Shown here piece by piece: positions 43,436-51,232 of a stretch of 64,000 nucleotides of DNA (its first letter is position 1; each line of letters starts with the position of its first letter). The DNA lies in assembly GCF_047607445.1 (NCBI RefSeq), contig NZ_JBLKRT010000019.1, forward strand, positions 14,276 to 78,275. Reading direction: 5' to 3'. The stretch comes from Crystallibacter sulfonylureivorans_A. GTDB lineage: Bacteria > Actinomycetota > Actinomycetes > Actinomycetales > Micrococcaceae. Position numbers and translations under genes: made by a program. The notes beneath the pieces are model-generated. The model was not told the DNA's origin, did not search any database, and was given only the letters and a program-made list of their open reading frames with translations.

Positions 43436-44733
43436 GGCTTATAGGCCAAAAACGTGTGTCTGGCCCGGGCGTGTCAGGTTCTGCCGGCCCATCCTGAGCG
43501 TGCCCAGAGGCCTTCCTCGGCGGTGGCAGTGGTACCGAGTTCGGCTGGTCCGAGTGGCTCGTCTTCGACTCGTTTGACGGTCGTTGTGGCGGGTTGGTGG
43601 TGTTCGGGCCGTATCAGTGTCCAGGGCGGTTGGGGGTTCTCGCTGCGTTGGTAGAGATACCATTCGACGGCGCGTTTGCGGCGTTCTGCCGGCAGGCCGC
43701 GGTGGTTGCGCAGCAGGTAGCGGATTCCGGTGTTGATGCCGCCCTCGATCCGGTTGGTGGTGGAGGCGATCTGAAGGCCGGCCAGGTCCGGGTGCAGATA
43801 GGTGAAGAGCACTTCCTGGCGGACGCAGCGGGCCATCAGTTGGTAGGCGCGGCGGAGCCGGTGGTGCGTGTACCACCAGGTTTGGTTCGGTGCGGCGTGT
43901 TTGGGTACTGGACCTGTTCCGCGGTAGGTGCGTTCGGCCAGGAGGTCCTTGTGAAGGTTGTGCCAGGCGTTCAGGGCGTTCAGCCAGGCCAGTGCCTCGT
44001 CCCGGGTCGCGATTCTGGTCAGTGTCAGCGAAAGGGTTCGCAGCTGTCGTCCTGCCTTGGTTCGCGGGCGCAGCGTGAGCAGCACGCGGACGTTGCGCTG
44101 GACATGCACCAGGCAGCGCTGGACCTTCGTTTCGGGCCAGGTCCGCTTGAGCGCCGACGCGAGGCCGGAACCGCCGTCGACGACCACGGCCCGCGGGGCG
44201 GGAAACCTTTCCAGCAGCGCGGTCCAGGCTGCGGCCTTCTCGGTATCGCACCACTGCCAGCCGATCACGTGTTCGCCGGCGATCGCGATCAGGCAGCACC
44301 AGCCGCCGGAGAGGTAGATCCCGTCGAGCTGGACCTCGTCATGGATCTGGCCGGTAGCGGGGATCTGCGGAACCACGTTCCAGCACCACGCGACGCGGCG
44401 GCGCAGGGTCCGCCCGGTGGCGGTGCCGTCGGCTCGGGCTTGGGAGTCCTTGCCCAGCAGCCAGCGCAGGAATGCCTCCAGATCGTGCCGTTGGGAAACG
44501 TCGGGCCTGCGCCGGCGTTCAGACGTGCTGGCACCGCATGCCTTGCACCGCCATCTGGGCGAACCGGCAGCTGTTTTGCCATTGCGTTTAAGCGTCCCGC
44601 CGCAGAGAGCACATTCGTCCGAAGAATCAAGCACCCTCCACGAATAAAGGACCCGGAGTATGCGGAACCGGATTTAGCCCCGGCAACACAACGAAGCAGG
44701 CACCACCAGACACACGTTTCTGGCCTATAACCC
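43436..44733 (-). mobile_element. IS1249-type insertion sequence (IS256 family), copy 2
   Basis: Same 1298-bp element as 30231-31528 in the same orientation. It is flanked by a perfect 8-bp target duplication GAGTCTAG (43428-43435 and 44734-44741). The right-hand duplication abuts the AGGAGG ribosome-binding site of the next gene, so the element separates that gene from its promoter. Confidence 0.95.
43474..44634 (-). CDS. IS1249-family transposase, copy 2
   Basis: 386 residues, identical to the protein encoded at 30269-31429: zinc ribbon, DDE catalytic residues and the CLVHVQRNV motif all intact. Both copies therefore look able to move. Confidence 0.95.
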   Translation of the reverse strand: MLDSSDECALCGGTLKRNGKTAAGSPRWRCKACGASTSERRRRPDVSQRHDLEAFLRWLLGKDSQARADGTATGRTLRRRVAWCWNVVPQIPATGQIHDEVQLDGIYLSGGWCCLIAIAGEHVIGWQWCDTEKAAAWTALLERFPAPRAVVVDGGSGLASALKRTWPETKVQRCLVHVQRNVRVLLTLRPRTKAGRQLRTLSLTLTRIATRDEALAWLNALNAWHNLHKDLLAERTYRGTGPVPKHAAPNQTWWYTHHRLRRAYQLMARCVRQEVLFTYLHPDLAGLQIASTTNRIEGGINTGIRYLLRNHRGLPAERRKRAVEWYLYQRSENPQPPWTLIRPEHHQPATTTVKRVEDEPLGPAELGTTATAEEGLWARSGWAGRT

Positions 44734-44750
44734 GAGTCTAGGAGGACCAC

Positions 44751-45299
44751 TTGGCACGCATCCCGCTAGATCACGTGCCCAGCCTGTTCCTGCGGATCAT
44801 GACCGGCTACAGCAAGCGCAAGTACGGCAAGGTGCTGGATCCCGGCCTGGCCATGATGCACAACCCCAGGGTGCTGTTTGCCTGGCTACGGCACGAAACC
44901 GCCGTGGGCAAGTTCCGGTCCGTCCCGCCCACGCTGAGTGCGCTGGCGGTGATGGGCGCCTCCGCCACCATCGGGTGCAGCTGGTGCATGGATTTTGGCT
45001 ACTGGGAGTACCACCATCAAGGCGTTGATCCGGCCAAGCTTCGGGCTGTCCCCCAGTGGCGCACAGCCACCGTGTACAGCGAAGCGGAACGTGATGTTCT
45101 CGAATTTGCCGAAGCGATGACGGCCACGCCACCGGCCGTTACAGATGAACTTGTGGATAGGCTGAGGCAAAACCTGAGCCCGGCACAACTGGCCGAACTG
45201 ACCTACCTGATTGGCGTGGAGAACCAGCGTTCAAGGGTGAATGCCGCCATGGGGCTGACCAGCCAGGGATTCAAGGAGACGTGCAGCATTGGAGGCTGA
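44751..45299 (+). CDS. Carboxymuconolactone decarboxylase family (AhpD-like) protein
   Basis: 182 residues of the CMD/AhpD fold with the redox pair Cys76-x-x-Cys79 in IGCSWCMDFG and LTYLIGVENQRSRVNAAMG near the end. Members are peroxidase-like or decarboxylases; next to ECF41 sigma factors they are the characteristic COE partner. TTG 44751 follows AGGAGG (44740-44745). IS copy 2 ends 17 bases upstream. The sigma factor follows 1 base after the stop. Confidence 0.9.
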   Translation: MARIPLDHVPSLFLRIMTGYSKRKYGKVLDPGLAMMHNPRVLFAWLRHETAVGKFRSVPPTLSALAVMGASATIGCSWCMDFGYWEYHHQGVDPAKLRAVPQWRTATVYSEAERDVLEFAEAMTATPPAVTDELVDRLRQNLSPAQLAELTYLIGVENQRSRVNAAMGLTSQGFKETCSIGG

Positions 45300-45300
45300 A

Positions 45301-46191
45301 ATGACGACGACGGAGTCGAACCTTGACATGTTCCAGCAGTACCGGGGGCTGCTTTTTGGCGCGGCCTACCGGTTGCTGGGCAGCGCGGCGGACGCCGAGG
45401 ACGTAGTCCAGGAGGCCTGGCTGCGCTTTGCCGAGGTACCCCTCGAGGAGATCCGGGAGCCGCACGCCTACCTGCTGCGCACGGTGACCAACCTGGCGCT
45501 GAACCAGATCCGCACGCAACAGCGGCGCCGGGAGGAGTACGTGGGCCCGTGGCTGCCTGAACCAGTCAGCGGCCTGCCGGGCGCGACGGCAGCCCCTGCA
45601 CCAGACGAAGCCGCCGTGCTGGCCGATGATGTCTCGCTGGCCATGCTGGTGGTCCTTGAACAACTGTCCCCGCTGGAGCGCGCTGCCTACATCCTGAGCG
45701 AAGTCTTCGGATATCCGGCGCCGGAAATCGCCCGCACACTGGACCGCTCCCCGGCCGCGGTGCGGCAGCTGATCTCCCGCGCCCGTGCCCATGTGGCCAG
45801 CCGGCAGGCCAGGAACCAAGTGGATCCGGCGCTGCACAAGCGGATTACCGAGCAGTTCCTGCAGGCAGCCACCACCGGAGTGGTCGAGCCGCTGCTGGGC
45901 CTGCTGGCCCCCGACGTCACCCTCACCAGCGACGGCGGCGGACAGAAGTCCGCGGCACTGCGGCCCATCCTGGGCGTGGAGAAGGTGCTGCGCTTCCTGC
46001 TCGGCGTCACCAGCAAGCCCGACACCCCCTTCCAGCTGCACGTGGCCGAAGTCAATGGGCTGCCGGCACTCGTCGCCGTCGACCCCGACGGTGCGGTGGA
46101 TACCGTGGCAAGCTTCAGGATCGACGGCGGCTTGGTCCGGGAGATTTTCCTGGTCCGGAACCCGGACAAGCTGCACCGCATCCACGTCTAA
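45301..46191 (+). CDS. sigJ: ECF41/SigJ-type sigma factor with C-terminal SnoaL-like extension
   Basis: 296 residues. Sigma region 2 (about 8-75) and region 4 (about 115-170) are followed by a SnoaL-like C-terminal domain. The three ECF41 signatures are present: WLPEP (84-88) in the linker, DGGG (211-214) and NPDKL (287-291). The extension both activates and restrains the sigma factor in place of an anti-sigma factor. ATG 45301 has GGAGG at 45291-45295; a TTG at 45289 is open but less likely. It forms an operon with the CMD gene, which the sigma factor is expected to control. Confidence 0.93.
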   Translation: MTTTESNLDMFQQYRGLLFGAAYRLLGSAADAEDVVQEAWLRFAEVPLEEIREPHAYLLRTVTNLALNQIRTQQRRREEYVGPWLPEPVSGLPGATAAPAPDEAAVLADDVSLAMLVVLEQLSPLERAAYILSEVFGYPAPEIARTLDRSPAAVRQLISRARAHVASRQARNQVDPALHKRITEQFLQAATTGVVEPLLGLLAPDVTLTSDGGGQKSAALRPILGVEKVLRFLLGVTSKPDTPFQLHVAEVNGLPALVAVDPDGAVDTVASFRIDGGLVREIFLVRNPDKLHRIHV

Positions 46192-46297
46192 CTGCCGCTA
46201 AAGCCCCAGCGTCACCAGGCAGCCTCCGCCCTGGCGCGTTGCCGGCATGCCGGCGGCGCGGGCATACCGCGCTAGGCCCCCTGCGCGGCGCAATGGG

Positions 46298-46819
46298 TCA
46301 GCGCAGCACCACGAAGTTGGTGACCGCGGCGTCGCGTCCGTCCAGTTCGGCCCAGCTCTTGGCGTGCTGGAGCACCGTGAGGCCGGACGTCGGGTAATGG
46401 GTGGCCATGTCCATCACGGCCTCCTCGTCAGAGTCCACCGAGGCTAGCCGCATCGCGAGATCCTGCACCGCCGGCATGTGCGCCACCACCAGCAGCGAGG
46501 TGATGGTGTCGGGCAGTTGGTTGATCTCGGACAGCACTCGCACCCCTGGTGAGTCGTACAGCTCGTCGGAGAGCATCGGCGTCGGCGCCTTCTCCCCCAG
46601 CTCGTTGCACACCCAGGTGCAGGTCTGCCGGGTGCGCAGCGCCGAGGAGCACAGGATGAAATCGGGGATCGAGTCGTGTTCCACCATCCAACGTCCGATC
46701 AGCGGCGCCTCGTCGTGCCCGCGCTTGGCCAGCGGCCGTTCATGGTCCTCCACCCCCAACGGCCACGCGGCCTTGGCGTGGCGCATGATCATGAGCTTCT
46801 TCAGGTGGTGGTCGTTCAC
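46298..46819 (-). CDS. SixA-type histidine phosphatase
   Basis: 173 residues: KLMIMRHAKAAWP (catalytic His), SSALRTRQTCTW and VVAHMPAVQDLA (second His) define the SixA branch of the phosphoglycerate-mutase-like superfamily. SixA acts on phosphohistidine proteins in E. coli; here the target is unknown. The GTG at 46819 has TACACT on the coding strand (46831-46826) ending 6 bases before, so it looks leaderless. Confidence 0.85.
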   Translation of the reverse strand: MNDHHLKKLMIMRHAKAAWPLGVEDHERPLAKRGHDEAPLIGRWMVEHDSIPDFILCSSALRTRQTCTWVCNELGEKAPTPMLSDELYDSPGVRVLSEINQLPDTITSLLVVAHMPAVQDLAMRLASVDSDEEAVMDMATHYPTSGLTVLQHAKSWAELDGRDAAVTNFVVLR

Positions 46820-46875
46820 ACCACGAGTGTAGTAGCCCCCTTGCCACGGCCACGCCGCGGTGCAAGGCTCGGCAC

Positions 46876-48327
46876 ATGCCTGAGCAAACACTCGAAGCGG
46901 ACGTTGTGGTGATTGGTGCCGGCGCGGTCGGCGAGAACGCGGCGGAGCGCACCGCCAACGGAGGGCTCAAGACCATTCTGGTGGAAGCGGAACTGGTGGG
47001 CGGCGAATGCTCCTACTGGGCCTGCATGCCATCCAAGGCGCTGCTGCGTCCCGGGACGGTGCTGCAGGCCGCGCGGAGCGTCCAGGGCGCCGCCCAGGCC
47101 GTGACCGGCAGCTTGGACACAGATGCGGTGCTGGCCCGCCGGGACTCGTTCACCTCCCATTGGGACGACTCCTCGCAGGTGAAGTGGGTGGACGGGGCCG
47201 GCATCGAACTGCTGCGCGGCACCGCCGAGATCAGCGGTCCGCGCGAGGTAACGGTCACGGACGACGACGGGGCGCAGACGCGCATCGCAGCGCGCCATGC
47301 CGTCGTGCTGGCGACTGGGTCCGAGCCGACGGTGCCGCGGGTCGATGGTTTGGACAGGATCGAGTTCTGGGGAACCCGCGAGGCCACTTCTGCCCGCGAG
47401 GTTCCGGAGAGCCTGCTGGTGCTGGGTGGCGGCGTCTCCGGCTGCGAGTTGGCCCAGGCCTACGCCCGGCTGGGCACCGACGTCACGCTGGTGGCTCGCG
47501 GGGATTTGCTGGCAAAGTTCCCTGAACCGGCCCGGCGGCTGGTGGAAGCCGGGCTGCGCCGCGACGGAGTGCGGGTCCGCTTGCACACCGCCACTTCCCG
47601 TGCGGATGCGCACGACGGCGGCGTCACCCTCACGTTGACCGCGGCGGGTTCGGACGGGGAGACAGGGGCGGCAGACACCGTCACGGGAGCCAAACTTCTG
47701 GTTTCCAGCGGACGGCACCCGGCCCTGTCCGGGCTCGGCCTCGAGGGGCTGGGTCTGGACCCGAAGCATCTCGATGTTGACGCCAGCGGGCGCGTTGCCG
47801 GAGCGGACGGCGGCTGGCTGTACGCGGTGGGCGATGCGGCCGGCAAGGCCCAACTGACCCACCAGGGCAAATACCAGGCCCGCGCCACCGGAGAGGCGAT
47901 CGCCGCCCGGGCAGCCGGCGAGTTGGACGGTGAACCGGAACCGTGGAGTCGCTATGCCAGCACGGCCGACGACGCGGCGGTGCCCTCGGTGGTTTTCACC
48001 GATCCGGAGGTCGCCTTCGTCGGCCTGACCGAAGCCCAAGCCAGGGAACGCGGACTAGGCGTCTCGACCACCGAGCTGCCGATTGCCGTCGCCGGGTCCT
48101 CGCTCTACGCCGACGGCTACCAGGGCTGGGCGCAGATGGTGGTGGACGAGGAACGTAGGGTGATCGTGGGGATGACCTTCGCTGGCCCCGGCGTCGGCGA
48201 ACTGCTGCACGCGGCCACCATCGCCATCGTCGGCCAAGTCCCGCTGGACCGCCTCTGGCACGCCGTCCCCTCCTACCCCACCATCAGCGAAGTCTGGCTC
48301 CGCCTCCTAGAAAAATACGGCCTATAA
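46876..48327 (+). CDS. Flavin disulfide reductase family protein (dihydrolipoamide/mercuric reductase-like)
   Basis: 483 residues: FAD fold DVVVIGAGAVGENAAERT, redox disulfide GGECSYWACMPSKALLRP (C-x4-C), NAD fold LLVLGGGVSGCELAQAYARLGTDV, second FAD motif YAVGDAAGKAQLTHQGKYQ, and a C-terminal dimerisation domain. The family covers lipoamide dehydrogenase, mercuric reductase and mycothione reductase; which one cannot be decided. It is divergent from the SixA gene. Confidence 0.88.
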   Translation: MPEQTLEADVVVIGAGAVGENAAERTANGGLKTILVEAELVGGECSYWACMPSKALLRPGTVLQAARSVQGAAQAVTGSLDTDAVLARRDSFTSHWDDSSQVKWVDGAGIELLRGTAEISGPREVTVTDDDGAQTRIAARHAVVLATGSEPTVPRVDGLDRIEFWGTREATSAREVPESLLVLGGGVSGCELAQAYARLGTDVTLVARGDLLAKFPEPARRLVEAGLRRDGVRVRLHTATSRADAHDGGVTLTLTAAGSDGETGAADTVTGAKLLVSSGRHPALSGLGLEGLGLDPKHLDVDASGRVAGADGGWLYAVGDAAGKAQLTHQGKYQARATGEAIAARAAGELDGEPEPWSRYASTADDAAVPSVVFTDPEVAFVGLTEAQARERGLGVSTTELPIAVAGSSLYADGYQGWAQMVVDEERRVIVGMTFAGPGVGELLHAATIAIVGQVPLDRLWHAVPSYPTISEVWLRLLEKYGL

Positions 48328-48360
48328 CCCTGCTGGAGCGGCGTAGAGGTGCAGAGTCAG

Positions 48361-48405
48361 CAAAGCACCTCGGCCCCCGAGGAATTCGGGGGCCGAGGTG
48401 CGAAA
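48361..48405. terminator. Bidirectional terminator
   Basis: GCACCTCGGCCCCC (48365-48378) and GGGGGCCGAGGTGC (48388-48401), between the convergent reductase and winged-helix regulator genes. Confidence 0.8.
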
Positions 48406-48418
48406 GGCGAGTAAAGCG

Positions 48419-49279
48419 CTAGATCGAGTACTCCGGCGCAGCCCAGACAACTACTTCCGGGTGCTCGTAGAACCGGTACCCCTGGCCCCGCACGGTGCGC
48501 ACGGTGTTGGCCAAGCGGCCCAGCTTCGACCGAAGCCGGCGGATGTGCACGTCGATGGTGCGCTCGTTCGGGACTTCCTCGGCGTTCTTCCACAGCCCGG
48601 AGAGCAGCTCTTCGCGGCCCACGGTGCGGGTGGCGTTCTCCACCAGGTAGTTGAGCAGCTCGAATTCCTTGAACGTGAGGTTCAGCGTCTCGCCGTCCAG
48701 ATGCACTTCACGACGGGACAGATCGATCAGCACGCCGCTCGGCCGGCTGGCGTGCGAGGCTTGCTGAGGCTGGCGCTGGATCTCCACCGCCGGCGTGCGC
48801 GGACGACGGCTGACGGTGGGGTCGCCGAGGGCCTGACGGACCACATCGATGTTCTCGCCCGGCGCGTCGGCCGGGGCAAGGGCCACGGCCCCGTGGGTCT
48901 GGGCGTCAGCGGCCAGCGACTGCACATAGGCACGGACCTGGGCTGCCAGCTTGCTCAGCGAGGTCCCCTGGGCAGCGGCGGCTTCCTCGTCGAGGCCAAC
49001 GTAGAGAACAAAGCCGCGGGCAACAGTGTCATTAGAGACTGCCTGCGGGCCGGGAATTCCATTGGGGGTGACCACAGGGGTCGGTGCCGTGGTCGGGTTG
49101 GCCGCACCGGCGTCGTACTGGCCCGGAACCGCACGCAGCACGCGGTAGGGCTGCTCCCCCTGGTGGTTCGGTTGCCCGGCGAACTGCTGGTGCGCTCCGG
49201 CGGCCTGACGCTGGGCGGCGGCCGCCCGGTTCTGTGCGTTGCGGACGGAGATGTGGACGTATCCGGATGAAACTGACAT
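48419..49279 (-). CDS. Orphan winged-helix transcriptional regulator with non-receiver N-terminus
   Basis: 286 residues. The C-terminal OmpR/PhoB winged helix (about 185-275) is clear: LTFKEFELLNYLVENATRTV, ERTIDVHIRRLRSKLG and VRGQGYRFYE. The N-terminal 170 residues hold no receiver: a Gln/Ala-rich low-complexity stretch (about 15-40), a Pro/Thr linker and a helical part YVQSLAADAQ. There is no partner kinase nearby. ATG 49279 is preceded by GAGG at 9 bases; in-frame starts at 49291 and 49324 are less well placed. The upstream region is unusual (see 49280-49810). Confidence 0.8.
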   Translation of the reverse strand: MSVSSGYVHISVRNAQNRAAAAQRQAAGAHQQFAGQPNHQGEQPYRVLRAVPGQYDAGAANPTTAPTPVVTPNGIPGPQAVSNDTVARGFVLYVGLDEEAAAAQGTSLSKLAAQVRAYVQSLAADAQTHGAVALAPADAPGENIDVVRQALGDPTVSRRPRTPAVEIQRQPQQASHASRPSGVLIDLSRREVHLDGETLNLTFKEFELLNYLVENATRTVGREELLSGLWKNAEEVPNERTIDVHIRRLRSKLGRLANTVRTVRGQGYRFYEHPEVVVWAAPEYSI

Positions 49280-49810
49280 TGAGAACCTCATGTGTGAATG
49301 GCCGTCATCACGGCGCGAATGCATGGCATGCCCGCACGGGATGTGTTTCTGGCGCCCGCCATTGGACAGTTGGATTGCCTGGATAACTCGAGGGGTGGGG
49401 AGTTAGGCCTGCATTCGGCAACAGTCCGTCATTGATCCGGGAGACCCTCCGAAACTGATGGCTGCGGCTGCAGATGCTGTTGCGTTGTTGTTCACAAGCA
49501 TGAGTTTCCTCGTAACAAAGCTTACGTGCAAGTAATATAAGCCTGCTTATCTCAGATAATGAGACGATTCGATGTTTTTGTGCGAGGGATCACAGCAAAT
49601 ACCGTGAATAAATATAAATGCAAAGCGATCGCTTCACGCTTTAGCGCATAAATATTCACCTATGGGGCGCTGAAGCCCCTGGGGCAGCGGCTAACCTGAC
49701 ATCGCGGAATAATGCAAGGCGTCCAAAATGTGGACACACCTCTCGTTCCGAACGAGCGCGGCGGAGCTTGAAGCCGTCGCGCTCCTCCGGTGGGCGCCTG
49801 TCGGCCTCAG
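49280..49810. promoter_or_regulatory. 531-bp AT-rich, dyad-rich region upstream of the winged-helix gene
   Basis: No gene seen. The stretch about 49480-49660 is far richer in A/T than its surroundings. It contains CGTAA/TTACG (49511-49526), the perfect hyphenated palindrome TTATCT-C-AGATAA (49547-49559), the palindrome AAGCGATCGCTT (49623-49634) and a large imperfect dyad with arms 49604-49627 and 49637-49659. It must hold the promoter and a long 5' leader of the minus-strand regulator. TATATT on the minus strand (49539-49534) may be a -10. The right end (49740-49810) lies just past the end of upp. Confidence 0.6.
49604..49659. repeat. Large imperfect inverted repeat
   Basis: Left arm begins GTGAATAAATATAAATGC and ends AAAGCG; the right arm begins CGCTTTAGCGCAT and ends AAATATTCAC; loop 9 bases. 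Outer 7 bp and inner 6 bp are perfect, the middle is staggered by one base. It could be an RNA hairpin in the leader or a protein-binding site. Confidence 0.7.
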
Positions 49811-50446
49811 TCAGCCGGCCACTCCGTAGAGCCGGTCGCCGGCGTCGCCGAGTCCAGGCACGATGTACGCCTTTTCATTCAGCCGCTCGTCGATGGAAGC
49901 CACGACGATCGAGACATTGGTGTCTTCAAGTTCATCCCGCAGCGCCTGCAACCCTTCGGGCGCGGCGAGCAGGCAGATGCAGGTTACGTCCGCGGCTCCC
50001 CGCGCGAAGAGGAACTTGATGGCTTCGCGCAACGTGCCGCCGGTGGCCAGCATTGGATCCAGCACGAACACTTGGCGTCCGGTGAGGTCGGCCGGCAGCC
50101 GCTCCGCGTAGGTGATCACATCGAGGGTTTCCTCGTTGCGGGCCATGCCAAGGAACCCGACCTCGGCGGTCGGCACCAGCTTGGTCATACCCTCGAGCAT
50201 GCCGAGACCGGCGCGCAGGATCGGCACCACCAGCGGGGTGGGCTTGGTGAAGGCAGTGCCGACGGTCAGGGTTACCGGAGTCTCGATCTCCACCGGCTCG
50301 GTGCGGACATCGCGGGTGGCCTCGTAGGCGAGCAGAGTCACCAGTTCTTCAGTGAGCTGGCGAAAGACGGGCGACGGAGTGGTCTTGTCGCGGAGAACGG
50401 TGAGTTTGTGGGCAACAAGAGGATGGTCCACTTCGAGTACGCGCAT
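49811..50446 (-). CDS. upp: Uracil phosphoribosyltransferase
   Basis: 211 residues. The PRPP loop is VFVLDPMLATGGTLREA; PILRAGLGMLEG and the C-terminal uracil-binding YIVPGLGDAGDRLYG are family signatures. It makes UMP from uracil and PRPP. Coding-strand TAGTTT (50458-50453) ends 6 bases before ATG 50446, so it is probably leaderless. Divergent from tadA with 61 bases between. Confidence 0.97.
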   Translation of the reverse strand: MRVLEVDHPLVAHKLTVLRDKTTPSPVFRQLTEELVTLLAYEATRDVRTEPVEIETPVTLTVGTAFTKPTPLVVPILRAGLGMLEGMTKLVPTAEVGFLGMARNEETLDVITYAERLPADLTGRQVFVLDPMLATGGTLREAIKFLFARGAADVTCICLLAAPEGLQALRDELEDTNVSIVVASIDERLNEKAYIVPGLGDAGDRLYGVAG

Positions 50447-50507
50447 TCCACAAAACTACCGGCAGCCGGTTGGCAGGGACAAACATCGGGCCTGCCAGAA
50501 TGGTGGC

Positions 50508-50987
50508 ATGGGCCCGATTGATCCGCAGCACCACCGTTGGATGGGCCTTGCCCTGGACCAGGCGCGCCTGGCGCTGGACACTCTCGATGTGCCGATCGGT
50601 GCCGTAGTGATCGGGCCCGACGGCGAGTGGCTGGGTTCCGGACGCAACGAACGGGAGGCGCTCCACGACCCCACCGGCCACGCCGAGATGGTGGCCATCA
50701 GGGAGGCAGCTCGAAAGCTTGGCACGTGGCGGCTGGACCACTGCACCTTGGTGGTGACGCTGGAGCCATGTGCCATGTGCGCCGGCGCCATTGTGCTGGC
50801 CCGGATCCCGCAGGTGGTCTTCGGAGCCTGGGATGAAAAAGCCGGGGCAGCCGGCAGCGTCTTCGACATCCTGCGGGAACGACGGTTGAACCACTGGGTT
50901 GAGGTCTACCCCGAGGTCCGGGCCGACGAGTCGGCCGCCATGCTCCGCGGCTTCTTTGCGGGCCACCGCGGCGACTCCCAGCTCTGA
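50508..50987 (+). CDS. tadA: tRNA-specific adenosine deaminase
   Basis: 159 residues. Zinc deaminase motifs: TGHAEMVAI (His58, catalytic Glu60) and EPCAMCAGA (Cys88, Cys91). It converts A34 to inosine; its substrate, tRNA-Arg(ACG), is encoded at 43242-43318. ATG 50508 is chosen because upstream in-frame sequence is antisense to upp; CAGAAT ends 6 bases before it. Confidence 0.95.
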   Translation: MGPIDPQHHRWMGLALDQARLALDTLDVPIGAVVIGPDGEWLGSGRNEREALHDPTGHAEMVAIREAARKLGTWRLDHCTLVVTLEPCAMCAGAIVLARIPQVVFGAWDEKAGAAGSVFDILRERRLNHWVEVYPEVRADESAAMLRGFFAGHRGDSQL

Positions 50988-51010
50988 CACAGGCCTCCCG
51001 TCGGGCCGTT

Positions 51011-51040
51011 TTGGGGCTCAGGGCCAACAACGGGTAAAGT
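51011..51040 (+). promoter_or_regulatory. Promoter of tRNA-Ser(CGA)
   Basis: TTGGGG (51011-51016), 18 bases, TAAAGT (51035-51040); the tRNA starts 9 bases later. Confidence 0.6.
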
Positions 51041-51049
51041 TGACGCGTT

Positions 51050-51139
51050 GGTGACGTGTCCGAGCGGCCGAAGGTGCAACACTCGAAATGTTGTTTGGTG
51101 TAACAGCCAACGTGGGTTCAAATCCCACCGTCACCGCCA
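51050..51139 (+). tRNA. tRNA-Ser (anticodon CGA)
   Basis: Class II tRNA: acceptor GGTGACG/CGTCACC, anticodon arm CAACA-CTCGAAA-TGTTG (CGA), long variable arm, T loop TTCAAAT, encoded CCA at 51137-51139. Confidence 0.97.
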
Positions 51140-51145
51140 ACTGAG

Positions 51146-51188
51146 AAGGCCCCGGTTCCCTTGTAAACAAAGGAAACCGGGGCCTTTG
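51146..51188 (+). terminator. Terminator after tRNA-Ser(CGA)
   Basis: AAGGCCCCGGTTCCCTT and AAGGAAACCGGGGCCTT around a short loop, then a T-rich end. Confidence 0.88.
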
Positions 51189-51232
51189 CTTTGCCTTCAG
51201 GGCTTCACCGCAGTGAGCGCGGTGCCAGCGGC

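Noticed and set aside
49604..49659. Replication origin or plasmid iteron region in the AT-rich island
   Set aside because: No DnaA boxes or iterated repeats, and no replication genes nearby; a regulatory leader is simpler.
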